Of a stretch of DNA of 64,000 nucleotides, positions 25,858 through 34,859 are shown in pieces. Every line of letters begins with the position of its first letter. Within the stretch, counting starts at the first letter, position 1. The notes under the pieces were generated by a model. The model saw only the letters and a list, made by a program, of their open reading frames with translations, was not told the origin of the DNA and did no database searches. The translations under genes and the position numbers were made by a program. The DNA comes from Chitinimonas arctica (GTDB taxonomy: Bacteria > Pseudomonadota > Gammaproteobacteria > Burkholderiales > Chitinimonadaceae): positions 1,984,001 through 2,048,000 of the forward strand of contig NZ_CP041730.1 of NCBI RefSeq assembly GCF_007431345.1, given 5' to 3'.

Positions 25858-27002
25858 CTTTCGACCTGCTGATCATCGGCGCCGGCATTATCGGCAGCGC
25901 CTTGGCGGAAAGCTGTGCCCGGCGCGGCTTGCGGGTCCTGGTGCTGGAGGCGGGCATTCCCGCCGCCGGCACCACCTCGGCCGGCATGGGCCACCTGGTG
26001 GTGCTGGACGACAATCCGGCCGAGCTGGCACTAAGCCGCGACGGCCTGCAACGCTGGCAGGCCCGCCGCGACGAGTTGCCGCCGGCGGCGGAATATCGCA
26101 ATTGCGGCACGCTCTGGCTGGCACGCGACGAGGAGGAATTGGCCGAGGCCGAACGTAAGCAGGCGTGCTACCGCCAGTACGGCCTCACCGGCAATCTGCT
26201 GAATGCCCGCCAACTGCAGCAGCAGGAGCCCGCCCTTGCCAAGGATCTGGCCGGCGGCCTGCAGGTCCCGGGCGAAGCCGTCATCTATCCGCCGGCCGCC
26301 AGCGCCTACCTGCTGTCCGAGGCGTGCCGGCTGGGCGCACAGCTGGTACGCGGCTGTGCCGTCAGCCAGCTCAGCGACGAAGGCTGGCTGCGTCTGGTGG
26401 ATGGCCGGGAGTTTTCGGCCCCACGTATCGTGGTCGCGGCCGGCAATCAATCGACCAGGCTACTGCCCGGCCTGCCGCTCAAGCCGCGCAAGGGCCAGTT
26501 GCTGATTACCGAGCGTTATCCCGCCACCATCAGTCATCAACTGGTCGAGTTGGGCTATATCCGCTCCGCGCACGCCAGCGACGCCGATTCGGTCGCCTTC
26601 AATCTGCAACCGCGCGCGACCGGTCAATTGTTGCTGGGCTCCTCCCGTCAATACCAGGACCAGGACAGCGAAATCGATTGGCCGCTGCTGCGGCGGATGC
26701 TGAGCCGCGCCTTCGACTACCTGCCCGGCCTGGCTGAACTGCAAGCGATTCGGGCCTGGAGCGGCTTTCGGCCGGCCACCCCGGACAAATTGCCCCTGCT
26801 CGGCCCGGTTCCCGGCAAGCAACGGCTGTGGCTGGCCACCGGCCATGAAGGCTTGGGCATCACCACCGCCTTGTCCAGCGCCGAGTTGCTGGCCGATCTG
26901 CTCTGCGACTGCGCGCCCACCCTCGACCCGCGCCCTTACGACCCGGCCCGTTTTGGCTTTCCCACGGCCGTGCAAGCCGAACTGGCGGAGCTGACACCAT
27001 GA
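25854..27002 (+). CDS. FAD-dependent D-hydroxyproline dehydrogenase subunit (DadA-like)
   Basis: 382-residue FAD oxidoreductase of the DadA/glycine-oxidase class, with the dinucleotide motif LLIIGAGIIGSALAE at the N-terminus and the C-terminal LWLATGHEGLGITTA. With the next two genes it forms the multi-subunit cis-4-hydroxy-D-proline dehydrogenase that yields pyrroline-4-hydroxy-2-carboxylate. The start is GTG, overlapping the epimerase stop as GTGA. Confidence 0.9.
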   Translation: MTFDLLIIGAGIIGSALAESCARRGLRVLVLEAGIPAAGTTSAGMGHLVVLDDNPAELALSRDGLQRWQARRDELPPAAEYRNCGTLWLARDEEELAEAERKQACYRQYGLTGNLLNARQLQQQEPALAKDLAGGLQVPGEAVIYPPAASAYLLSEACRLGAQLVRGCAVSQLSDEGWLRLVDGREFSAPRIVVAAGNQSTRLLPGLPLKPRKGQLLITERYPATISHQLVELGYIRSAHASDADSVAFNLQPRATGQLLLGSSRQYQDQDSEIDWPLLRRMLSRAFDYLPGLAELQAIRAWSGFRPATPDKLPLLGPVPGKQRLWLATGHEGLGITTALSSAELLADLLCDCAPTLDPRPYDPARFGFPTAVQAELAELTP

Positions 27003-27301
27003 CCCTTTGGCAACGTTGCAAGCGTACCGTGCTACGCCGTCGCGAGCAGGCGCCGTCCGCCGACAGCCCCTCCCTGCGCCTGATCGTCAACGGCGGTTCC
27101 TGCCATGTCCGGGCCGGCAGCAGCTTGGCCGCCGTCCTGGCACAGCACGGTTGCCGCCGCTCGGTCGAGGGCCAGCTGCGCGCCCCGCTGTGCGGTATGG
27201 GTGTGTGCTATGAATGCCGCGTCACGGTGGATGGACGGCCTCATCAACGCGCCTGCCAGATCCTGGCCCGCGACGGTATGACGGTGCGCCATGAAAGCTG
27301 A
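26999..27301 (+). CDS. [2Fe-2S] ferredoxin-like dehydrogenase subunit
   Basis: 100-residue protein with a plant-type [2Fe-2S] motif: LCGMGVCYEC (Cys-x4-Cys-x2-Cys) and a further Cys in QRACQ. In the hydroxyproline and HcnABC-type dehydrogenases this is the small electron-transfer subunit. It overlaps both neighbours by 4 and 11 bases. Confidence 0.9.
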   Translation: MTLWQRCKRTVLRRREQAPSADSPSLRLIVNGGSCHVRAGSSLAAVLAQHGCRRSVEGQLRAPLCGMGVCYECRVTVDGRPHQRACQILARDGMTVRHES

Positions 27302-28577
27302 CTACCACACCGATATCGCCATTGTCGGCGCGGGCCCGGCCGGCATGGCCGCCGCCATCGCGGCAGCCGAGCAGGGCAAGCACGTCAGCCTGATCGACGA
27401 CAATCCTGCCCCGGGCGGACAGATCTGGCGACAGGGCGGCGCGCCCTTGCGCGGTGCGGCGCGCGCCAGCCTGCGCAGCCTGGCCGCCAGCCGCGTGCGT
27501 CTGATCAGCGGCAGCAGGGTGGTGGCCACGCCCGAGCCTGGCCTGCTACTGCTCGAAAGCGCACGCCAGGCCAGCAGCCTGCGTTACGACAAGCTGATCG
27601 TCTGCACCGGTGCGCGCGAGCGCCTGCTGCCCTTCCCCGGCTGGACCCTGCCCGGCGTCACCGGTGCCGGCGGCTTGCAAGCCTTGGTCAAATCCGGCCT
27701 GAACCCGGTCGGCCAGCGGGTCGTGCTGGCCGGCAGCGGCCCTTTGCTGCTGGCCACCGCCCAGACCTTGCAACAGGCCGGCGCCCAGGTGCTGCTGATC
27801 GCGGAGCAAGCCGACCTACGCCAACTGGCCCGCTTCGCCTGGGGACTGCGTGCCTACCCGGCCAAACTGCGCCAGGCGGCCGGTCTGGCTTGGCAATTGC
27901 GCTCTATCCCCTATTGGGCCGGCAGCCATGTGATCGAGGCCCAGGGCAAGGACAGGCTGGAAGGCGTGCGGCTGAAGCTGGCCGGCGAGGTCCGCCACAT
28001 AGCCTGCGACTGGCTGGGTGTCGGCTTTGGCCTGCTGCCGAATACCGAACTGCTGGCGGCCCTGGGATGCCGCCTGGAGGACGGCCATGCGTGCGTCGAT
28101 GCCGCGCAGCAGACCAGCAACCCCATGGTCTACACCGCCGGCGAATCCACCGGCGTGGGCGGCGTGGACAAAGCCGTGCTGGAAGGCCGCATCGCCGGCC
28201 TGGCCGCCAGCGGCGCGCTCGCCCATGCGCTGGCTTTGTCGCCGCGCCGCGCAAGCCATCTGCGTTTCGCCGAACTACTGGCAACCCATTTCGCGCTGCG
28301 CCCGGAGATTGCGCAGGCGGTTCGCCCCGACACCCTGGTCTGCCGCTGCGAAGACGTCAGCCATGCCCGTCTGTCGGCCTTTGATAACTGGCGTGAAGCC
28401 AAACTGCAAACCCGCTGCGGCATGGGTCCCTGCCAAGGCCGCATCTGCGGCGCCGCCTGCCAGACCCTCTATGGCTGGCAAACGGCCGCGGGCCGGCCGC
28501 CGATCTCGCCGGCCCGCCTGGCCACCCTGCTACATACCTACCCACACACCAACCAAACCGAGGCAGACCTGATATGA
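27291..28577 (+). CDS. NAD/FAD-binding subunit of D-hydroxyproline dehydrogenase
   Basis: 428-residue pyridine-nucleotide-disulfide oxidoreductase-like protein (HcnB/SoxA-type). It has an N-terminal AIVGAGPAGMAAAIAAAE motif and a second nucleotide fold (VVLAGSGPLLLATAQ). A C-terminal BFD-like [2Fe-2S] site has VCRCEDV and CGMGPCQGRIC. The gene order DadA-like, ferredoxin, this protein matches heterotrimeric D-hydroxyproline dehydrogenase. ATGA overlap with the deaminase gene. Confidence 0.9.
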   Translation: MKADYHTDIAIVGAGPAGMAAAIAAAEQGKHVSLIDDNPAPGGQIWRQGGAPLRGAARASLRSLAASRVRLISGSRVVATPEPGLLLLESARQASSLRYDKLIVCTGARERLLPFPGWTLPGVTGAGGLQALVKSGLNPVGQRVVLAGSGPLLLATAQTLQQAGAQVLLIAEQADLRQLARFAWGLRAYPAKLRQAAGLAWQLRSIPYWAGSHVIEAQGKDRLEGVRLKLAGEVRHIACDWLGVGFGLLPNTELLAALGCRLEDGHACVDAAQQTSNPMVYTAGESTGVGGVDKAVLEGRIAGLAASGALAHALALSPRRASHLRFAELLATHFALRPEIAQAVRPDTLVCRCEDVSHARLSAFDNWREAKLQTRCGMGPCQGRICGAACQTLYGWQTAAGRPPISPARLATLLHTYPHTNQTEADLI

Positions 28578-29467
28578 CCGTGACCTTCAAGGGCGTGATG
28601 CCCGCCATCACCACACCGTTCAATGCCGATCTCAGCATCGATCACGGCGCCCTCGCCACCCATGTGCAATGGCTGGTGAGCAATGGTTGTACCGGCATCG
28701 TGCCCTGCGGCTCGCTGGGTGAAGGCGCTACCCTGACTTTCGACGAGAAGCTGGCCCTGATCGAGACCTGCGCCCGTGCCGTCGATGTGCCGGTCATCCC
28801 GGGGATCGCCGCGCTCTCCACCCATGAGGCGGTCGAGCTGGCCAAGGCTGCCGTCACCCACGGCGCCCGTGCCCTGATGGTCTTGCCGCCCTATGTGTAC
28901 TCCAGCGACTGGCGCGAAATGAAGGCCCACGTCGCGGCGGTGATCCAGGCCACTTCGCTGCCCTGCATCGTCTACAACAATCCGGTTGCCTACCGTACCG
29001 ACTTCAGCCCGGCGCAGATCATGGAGCTGGCCAACGAGTTCCAGAACGTCAAGGCCGTCAAGGAATCGTCCACCGATGTACGCCGCATCACCGCCATCAA
29101 GGCCCTCGCCGGCGACAGGCTGACCCTGGGCGTGGGCGTCGATGATGTCCTGGTGGAAGGCGTGGCCGCCGGGGCGGAGTTCTGGATCGCCGGCCTGGTC
29201 GATGCCTTGCCGAAAGAGTCGGTACGCTTGTTCGAACTGGCCCGCGACGGCAAGTGGGACGAAGCCGCCAAGCTTTACGCCTGGTTCCTGCCTTTGCTGC
29301 GCCTGGATACCGTGCCCAAGTTCGTGCAATTGATCAAACTGGTGCAGGAACAACTGGGCATCTGCCATCGCCGTGTTCGCCCGCCACGCCTGGAACTGGC
29401 CGGCGCGGAACTGGCCGAGGCACAGGCCTTGATCGAACAAGCGCTCGCGCAGCGTCCACAAGTATGA
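28574..29467 (+). CDS. Pyrroline-4-hydroxy-2-carboxylate deaminase (DHDPS family)
   Basis: 297-residue TIM-barrel lyase of the dihydrodipicolinate synthase family that deaminates the dehydrogenase product to alpha-ketoglutarate semialdehyde. Motifs visible: GVMPAITTPFN at the start, CGSLGEGATL, YNNPVAYRTD and the Schiff-base lysine in KAVKESSTD. The role within the family is taken from the operon context. Overlaps the next gene by 4 bases. Confidence 0.9.
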   Translation: MTVTFKGVMPAITTPFNADLSIDHGALATHVQWLVSNGCTGIVPCGSLGEGATLTFDEKLALIETCARAVDVPVIPGIAALSTHEAVELAKAAVTHGARALMVLPPYVYSSDWREMKAHVAAVIQATSLPCIVYNNPVAYRTDFSPAQIMELANEFQNVKAVKESSTDVRRITAIKALAGDRLTLGVGVDDVLVEGVAAGAEFWIAGLVDALPKESVRLFELARDGKWDEAAKLYAWFLPLLRLDTVPKFVQLIKLVQEQLGICHRRVRPPRLELAGAELAEAQALIEQALAQRPQV

Positions 29468-31047
29468 ATACCGCGCCTATCCTGCAGGGCTTGTCCATGC
29501 TGGGCCGGGGTCTGGGCGAAAGCCAGGCGCATGGCTTCCACACCCGCAATCCGGCCAATGGCGAAGTCTTGCCGCAGCGCTTTTACCGCGCCGGCGCAGC
29601 GGATGTCGAACGGGCGGTCGCCCTGAGCGTGGCGGCGGCGCCCGCCTACGCCGCCCTCGGCGGCCAGCTGCATGGCGCCTTGCTGGCCGCCATCGCCGAA
29701 CGCCTGGATGCGCTGGCCGAGCAACTTGTCGCCATCGTCCCGCTGGAAACCGGCCTGCCGGAAGCCCGGGTGCGGGGCGAACTGGCCCGCACCACCGGCC
29801 AGTTGCGCATGTTCGCGACACAGGCTCGGGATGGGCAATGGCTGGATGTCCGTATCGACACCCCGCAAGCCCTGCGTCAGCCACTGCCTCGCCCGGATCT
29901 ACGCAGCATGCTGCAAGCCATCGGCCCGGTTGCAGTGTTCGGCGCCAGCAATTTCCCGCTGGCATTTTCGGTGGCCGGCGGCGATACCGCCTCGGCCCTG
30001 GCGGCCGGCTGCCCGGTGGTCGTCAAGGCCCACCCGGCGCATCCCGCCACCAGCGAACTGGTGGGTAGCGCCATCCGCGACGCGGTACACGCGCTCGATC
30101 TGCCGGAAGGCGTCTTTTCGCTGCTGTTCGATGACGGTATCGGCGTCGGCCAAGCCCTGGTACGCCACCCCGGCATCCGCGCAGTGGGCTTTACCGGCTC
30201 GCAGCGGGCCGGCCGCGCCTTGATGGATGCCGCCGCCGCACGTCCGGAACCCATTCCGGTCTTCGCCGAAATGGGTAGTAGCAATCCCTTTATCGTGCTG
30301 CCGCAGGCGCTGGCGCAACGGGCCGAGCAAATCGCTGACGGCCTGGCAGCCTCGATCACGCAGGGCAACGGCCAGTTCTGCACTTGCCCCGGCTTGATCC
30401 TGGCGGTGGACGGCGAAGGCTATGACCGGCTACGCAACCGCCTATCCAGCCAACTGGCCCAGGTACCGGCGGCCCCCATGCTGACTGCCGGTATTTCCAG
30501 CCAATTCCGTGACCGGGTTGCCAGCATGGCCGAGCAGCCTGGCGTCACGTATTTGCAAGCCGCCAGTGCCAGCGGCTACCGCATCGGTCCCGCCCTGCTG
30601 GAAACCGATGCCGACGCCCTGTTGCGCCAGCCCGGCCTGGCCCACGAAGCCTTCGGCCCGGCTGCGCTGCTGGTGCGTTGCGCCGATACCGCGCAATTGC
30701 TGACGGTCCTGGATGGCTTGGAAGGTCAGTTGACCGCCACCCTGCACGCGGAAAGCACCGAGCTGGCCGACTGCCCCGATCTGCCGCAACGCCTGGCCGC
30801 CAAGGCCGGCCGCGTGCTGTTCGGTGGCTACCCCACCGGCGTCGAAGTCTGCCATGCCATGGTGCATGGCGGTCCGTACCCGGCCGCGTCCGACAGCCGC
30901 AGCACCTCGGTCGGCAGCGCCGCCATGCTGCGGTTCGCCCGGCCGGTCTGCTACCAGAATTGGCCGGACAGCCTGCTGCCGCCGGCTTTGCAGCAAGCCA
31001 ACCCCTTGGGCCTATGGCGCCTGGTCGATGGCGAGAGACAGCGTTAA
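29464..31047 (+). CDS. Alpha-ketoglutarate semialdehyde dehydrogenase
   Basis: 527-residue aldehyde dehydrogenase that oxidises alpha-ketoglutarate semialdehyde to alpha-ketoglutarate, finishing the route to the TCA cycle. The catalytic Cys lies in QGNGQFCTCPG, the general-base Glu in PVFAEMGSSNP, and the cofactor loop is VGFTGSQRAG. The ATG at 29464 overlaps the previous stop (ATGA) and gives the expected N-terminus; the longer frame upstream is chance. Last gene of the tightly overlapping operon 24916-31047. Confidence 0.92.
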   Translation: MNTAPILQGLSMLGRGLGESQAHGFHTRNPANGEVLPQRFYRAGAADVERAVALSVAAAPAYAALGGQLHGALLAAIAERLDALAEQLVAIVPLETGLPEARVRGELARTTGQLRMFATQARDGQWLDVRIDTPQALRQPLPRPDLRSMLQAIGPVAVFGASNFPLAFSVAGGDTASALAAGCPVVVKAHPAHPATSELVGSAIRDAVHALDLPEGVFSLLFDDGIGVGQALVRHPGIRAVGFTGSQRAGRALMDAAAARPEPIPVFAEMGSSNPFIVLPQALAQRAEQIADGLAASITQGNGQFCTCPGLILAVDGEGYDRLRNRLSSQLAQVPAAPMLTAGISSQFRDRVASMAEQPGVTYLQAASASGYRIGPALLETDADALLRQPGLAHEAFGPAALLVRCADTAQLLTVLDGLEGQLTATLHAESTELADCPDLPQRLAAKAGRVLFGGYPTGVEVCHAMVHGGPYPAASDSRSTSVGSAAMLRFARPVCYQNWPDSLLPPALQQANPLGLWRLVDGERQR

Positions 31048-31066
31048 CGGACCGAATGAAAGATGC

Positions 31067-31088
31067 CCCGCCGACTCGCGTCGGCGGG
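31067..31088 (+). terminator. GC-rich hairpin after hydroxyproline operon
   Basis: CCCGCCGA / TCGGCGGG stem with a 6-base loop, 19 bases after the aldehyde dehydrogenase stop. No T tract follows, so it may be a partial terminator or 3' stabiliser rather than a full stop before the next gene. Confidence 0.45.
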
Positions 31089-31163
31089 TCCTGGAAGCTG
31101 TTTTGCGTTCTTTCATGTTTTGCGATGTTCAAGCAGTGCACGTTCACAAAAAAAGAGGATGAC

Positions 31164-32306
31164 ATGCCACACGCCACACTTCGCCGCAGCAGTCTCGTAA
31201 TCGCCACCGCCTACTTGGCCCTCACCGCCCACGCGGCCCCCCCGCAGGTGGTCAAACTGGGTTTCGCCGCGCCCCTCACCGGCCCGCAAGCCCACTACGG
31301 CGCCGATATGAAGGCAGGCATCGTGCTGGCGCTTGAGGATGTCAACAAGCAGGCGCCGGTGATCGCCGGCAAGTCGGTCAAATTCGAATTGCTGGCCGAG
31401 GACGACCAGGCGGACCCCAAGACTGCCACGAGTGTGGCGCAACGCTTCGTGGACCAGAAGGTCAGCGGCGTGATCGGCCATTTCAATTCGGGCACATCCA
31501 TCCCTGCCTCGCGCATCTACGCCGATGCCGGTATTCCGCAGATCGCCATGGCCACCGCGCCGGCCTTCACGGCACAGGGCTTCAAGACCACATTCCGCGC
31601 CATGACCAGCGACACCCAGCAGGGCAGCGTGATGGGTGGCTTCGTGGTAAAGAAGCTGGGTTTGAAGAAGGTCGCCATCATCGACGACCGCACCGCCTAC
31701 GGCCAAGGACTGGCGGACCAGTTCGAGCTGGCGGCCAAGGCGGCCGGCGGCGTGATCGTGCAGCGCGAATACACCAACGACAAGGCAACCGATTTCGCCA
31801 GCATCCTGACCTCCATCCGGGCCAAGCAACCGGACGTGATCTTCTATGGCGGCGCCGATACCCAATCCGCCCCCCTCACCCTGCAAATGCGCCGGCTGGG
31901 CATGAAGGCCCAACTGGTCTCGGGCGAGATGACGCGCACTGACAACTACCTGAAGTTGGCCGGCAACGCCGCCGACGGCGTTATCGCCTCGCTGGCCGGC
32001 CTGCCGATGGAAAAGACCCCAGGCAGCGCCGCCCTCGTGGCACGGGTCAAGGCCCGCTTCGGCGCGGCCGACTTCTATGCGCCGTATTCCTACGACGCCA
32101 CCATGGTGATGGTGCAGGCCATGCAGGCGGCCAATTCCACCGAACCGGCCAGGTACCTGCCCTTCCTGGCCAAGACTCGCTATTCCGGCGCCACTTCGGC
32201 CGAGATCGCTTACGACGCACGCGGCGATCTCAAGCATGGCGACATTACCGTCTACCGCGCCGACAAGGGCAAATGGTCGGTGATGGAAACCGTCAGCGGT
32301 ATTTGA
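31164..32306 (+). CDS. Branched-chain amino-acid-type ABC substrate-binding protein
   Basis: 380-residue periplasmic binding protein of the Leu/Ile/Val (Peripla_BP_6) type. A signal peptide of about 24 residues (…YLALTAHA) is followed by KLGFAAPLTGPQAHYGADMK, the family hallmark. I chose the ATG at 31164, which has AAAGAGGA 7 bases upstream. No permease or ATPase genes are next to it, so it must borrow a transporter encoded elsewhere. Its position between hydroxyproline catabolism and aminopeptidase P suggests hydroxyproline, proline or a peptide as ligand, but this is inference. Confidence 0.88.
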   Translation: MPHATLRRSSLVIATAYLALTAHAAPPQVVKLGFAAPLTGPQAHYGADMKAGIVLALEDVNKQAPVIAGKSVKFELLAEDDQADPKTATSVAQRFVDQKVSGVIGHFNSGTSIPASRIYADAGIPQIAMATAPAFTAQGFKTTFRAMTSDTQQGSVMGGFVVKKLGLKKVAIIDDRTAYGQGLADQFELAAKAAGGVIVQREYTNDKATDFASILTSIRAKQPDVIFYGGADTQSAPLTLQMRRLGMKAQLVSGEMTRTDNYLKLAGNAADGVIASLAGLPMEKTPGSAALVARVKARFGAADFYAPYSYDATMVMVQAMQAANSTEPARYLPFLAKTRYSGATSAEIAYDARGDLKHGDITVYRADKGKWSVMETVSGI

Positions 32307-32410
32307 TTTCTCTTCGGCGTAATACCTGGCCAGCCTCCTTTTATCCGTTTGGGGCGGCTGCCAATTACCCGGCGCGAGGACCAGCGACCTGCACGCGTCG
32401 GCTTGCCGAT

Positions 32411-32441
32411 GCGTGGCCAAACCACCGGCCACGCTTTTTTT
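32411..32441 (+). terminator. Rho-independent terminator
   Basis: GCGTGGCC / GGCCACGC stem with an 8-base loop and seven T residues. Lies 105 bases after the binding-protein stop and just before aminopeptidase P, so part of the readthrough may feed the next gene. Confidence 0.82.
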
Positions 32442-32463
32442 ATTCTCTACCAGGAAGCAGTTT

Positions 32464-34269
32464 ATGAACGCCCCGCAATCCGCCGTCCACTTCCGCCTAG
32501 CCGCGCTCCGCCAGGCCATGCAGGCCAAAGGCTTGAGTGCCGTGATCATTCCATCCGCCGATCCGCACCTATCCGAATACCTGCCTGAGCGCTGGCAAGG
32601 CCGACGTTGGCTCAGCGGTTTTCTCGGCTCGGTCGGTACCTTGATCGTCTGCGCCGACTTCGCCGGCCTGTGGGTGGATGGCCGCTACTGGGTACAAGCC
32701 GAAACCGAATTGGCCGGCAGCGGCATCAGCTTGATGAAGATCGGCGTGGCCAGTAGCCCGGCCCATATCGACTGGCTGGCGAACAAGCTGCCGGCCGGCA
32801 GCGTGGTCGCCATCGACGGCGAAGTGCTGGGCCTGGCCATGGGGCGCTCGCTGAAGGGCGCGCTCAATGAACGGCATATCGTGCTACGCACCGACCTGGA
32901 CCTGCTGAACCTGATCTGGGATCAGCGGCCGGACCTGCCCGGCGTGGCCGTCCATGAGCACCCGCAACCCTTCGCTACGGTTTCCCGCGCTACCAAGCTG
33001 GCGCAACTACGTGGTGAAATCAGCCGGCTGGGGGCGGAATGGCACTTTATCTCGACCCTGGACGATATTGCCTGGCTGTTCAATTTGCGTGGCAGCGATG
33101 TGAGCTACAACCCGGTCTTCGCCGCCCACGCCCTGATCGGCCCGGAAAAGGCCACACTGTATCTCGCCGCCGGCAAGGTCTCGGAAGAGTTGGCCACCAA
33201 GCTGGCGGCCGACGGCGTCGCCATCGCCGACTACAAACAAGCCGGCCCCGCCGTACAGGCGCTGCCGGCCCAGGCCAAGCTGCTGATCGATCCGCGCCGC
33301 GTCACCCAAGGGCTACTGGGCAATCGTGCCAACGGGGCGCATTGCATCGAGGCGATCAACCCCACCACGCTGAGCAAGTCGATCAAGTCCGAAGCGGAAA
33401 TGACCCATGTCCGGCGCACCATGAGCCAGGACGGGGCCGCGCTATGCGAATTCTTCTCCTGGCTGGAGCAGTCGCTGCTGGACGGCGCCCGCGTCACCGA
33501 AGTGGATATCGATACCCAGATCACCGGGGCACGGGCTCGGCGGCCGGGCTTCGTCAGCCCCAGCTTCGCCACCATCGCCGGCTTCAACGGCAATGGCGCC
33601 ATGCCCCATTACAGCGCCAACCCTGTCAGCCAATCCACCATCGTCGGCGACGGCCTGCTGTTGATCGATTCAGGCGGCCAATATCTGGGCGGCACCACCG
33701 ATATCACCCGTACCATCGCCATCGGCACGCCGACGGACGCGCAGCGACATGATTTCACCCTGGTGCTGAAAGGCATGATCCAGCTTTCCCTGGCGCGCTT
33801 CCCGCTCGGTACCCGCAGCCCCCAGCTCGACGCCTTGGCCCGTGCGCCGATCTGGGCAGCCAGCATCGATTACAACCATGGTACCGGCCATGGCGTCGGC
33901 TACTTCCTGAATGTGCACGAAGGCCCGCAAAGCATTTCGCCCTACACGGCGCCTGAACCGCACACCGCCATGCTGGCCGGGATGATCACCTCGAACGAAC
34001 CGGGCATCTACCGCCCCGGCCAGTGGGGGGTGCGCACCGAGAACCTGATGCTGAGCGTCGCGGCAGGACAAGCGGGCTTCGGCGACTTCCTCGCCTTCGA
34101 AACCCTGACGCTTTGCCCTATCGATCGACGCTGCATCAGCACCGAGCTGCTACGGAAGGATGAGCGGGCCTGGCTGGACGGCTATCACGCCGAAGTCAGG
34201 ACGCGCTTGCTGCCCCTGGTCGATGGTGCGGCCCGCGACTGGCTGATGCGCAATACCGATCCGCTGTAA
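32464..34269 (+). CDS. Xaa-Pro aminopeptidase (aminopeptidase P, M24)
   Basis: 601-residue metallopeptidase of the long, three-domain aminopeptidase P type that removes the N-terminal residue from Xaa-Pro peptides. A creatinase-like N-terminal domain (VIIPSADPHLSEYLPERW) precedes the M24 domain, whose five metal ligands are visible: Asp in LLIDSGG, Asp in TTDITRT, His in GTGHGVG, Glu in TSNEPGIY and Glu in AFETLTL. Start ATG 32464 follows CAGGAAGCAG. It would feed proline and hydroxyproline from collagen-like peptides into the upstream pathway. Confidence 0.92.
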   Translation: MNAPQSAVHFRLAALRQAMQAKGLSAVIIPSADPHLSEYLPERWQGRRWLSGFLGSVGTLIVCADFAGLWVDGRYWVQAETELAGSGISLMKIGVASSPAHIDWLANKLPAGSVVAIDGEVLGLAMGRSLKGALNERHIVLRTDLDLLNLIWDQRPDLPGVAVHEHPQPFATVSRATKLAQLRGEISRLGAEWHFISTLDDIAWLFNLRGSDVSYNPVFAAHALIGPEKATLYLAAGKVSEELATKLAADGVAIADYKQAGPAVQALPAQAKLLIDPRRVTQGLLGNRANGAHCIEAINPTTLSKSIKSEAEMTHVRRTMSQDGAALCEFFSWLEQSLLDGARVTEVDIDTQITGARARRPGFVSPSFATIAGFNGNGAMPHYSANPVSQSTIVGDGLLLIDSGGQYLGGTTDITRTIAIGTPTDAQRHDFTLVLKGMIQLSLARFPLGTRSPQLDALARAPIWAASIDYNHGTGHGVGYFLNVHEGPQSISPYTAPEPHTAMLAGMITSNEPGIYRPGQWGVRTENLMLSVAAGQAGFGDFLAFETLTLCPIDRRCISTELLRKDERAWLDGYHAEVRTRLLPLVDGAARDWLMRNTDPL

Positions 34270-34325
34270 GCGGCATCGGCTTTCGCCATCGCAATACCGT
34301 CACGCTTGCCTGAACAGCGGACGGC

Positions 34326-34363
34326 AGACCACCACGTTGTTGCAACGTGGTGGTCTATTTTTT
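34326..34363 (+). terminator. Strong rho-independent terminator after aminopeptidase P
   Basis: A perfect 14-bp stem AGACCACCACGTTG / CAACGTGGTGGTCT with a TTG loop is followed by ATTTTTT. It separates the plus-strand aminopeptidase from the convergent ridA gene. Confidence 0.9.
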
Positions 34364-34374
34364 CCTACAATCAG

Positions 34375-34755
34375 CTACGCCAGTACCATCACACCGTCGG
34401 CCTCGACCAGCCCACCCTTCGGTAGCGCGGCAGCCTGGATAGCGGCGCGGGCCGGGTAAGGCGCGGCGAAATACTGGCCCATGATTTCATTGAGCTTGGC
34501 GAAATTGGCCAGGTCGATCACAAACACGCCCAGCTTGACGATGTCCTGCAGATCGCCGCCGGCGGCCTGGCAGACAGCACGCAGATTCTTGAACATCTGA
34601 TGGGCCTGCGCCTCGAATCCATCGGCCAGCTCGCCGGTGGCGGGGTCGATGCCCAATTGGCCCGACAGGTAGACGGTGTTGCCGGCCTTGACGGCTTGCG
34701 AGTAGGCACCGATAGCCTTGGGTGCCTGGTCGGAATGTACGATGGTCTTTTGCAT
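34375..34755 (-). CDS. ridA: RidA family reactive-intermediate deaminase
   Basis: 126-residue RidA/YjgF/UK114 protein that hydrolyses reactive enamine/imine intermediates. Typical features are KAIGAYSQAV, YLSGQLGIDPATGE and the catalytic Arg in YPARAAIQ. The ATG at 34755 gives the family N-terminus MQKTIVHSDQAPKAIG; upstream in-frame codons belong to the leader. Imine chemistry in the adjacent hydroxyproline pathway makes the location sensible. Divergent from the toxin-like gene across 104 bases. Confidence 0.94.
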   Translation of the reverse strand: MQKTIVHSDQAPKAIGAYSQAVKAGNTVYLSGQLGIDPATGELADGFEAQAHQMFKNLRAVCQAAGGDLQDIVKLGVFVIDLANFAKLNEIMGQYFAAPYPARAAIQAAALPKGGLVEADGVMVLA

Positions 34756-34859
34756 GGTGGAAAGGCTCTCTTGGGTTGGGCAGCTATGGACCGGGAGGGC
34801 AAGCAACCGGCCGGTTTTATTCGTCCCGTAGTTTATCAGGCAAGCCACGAGGAATAGCG

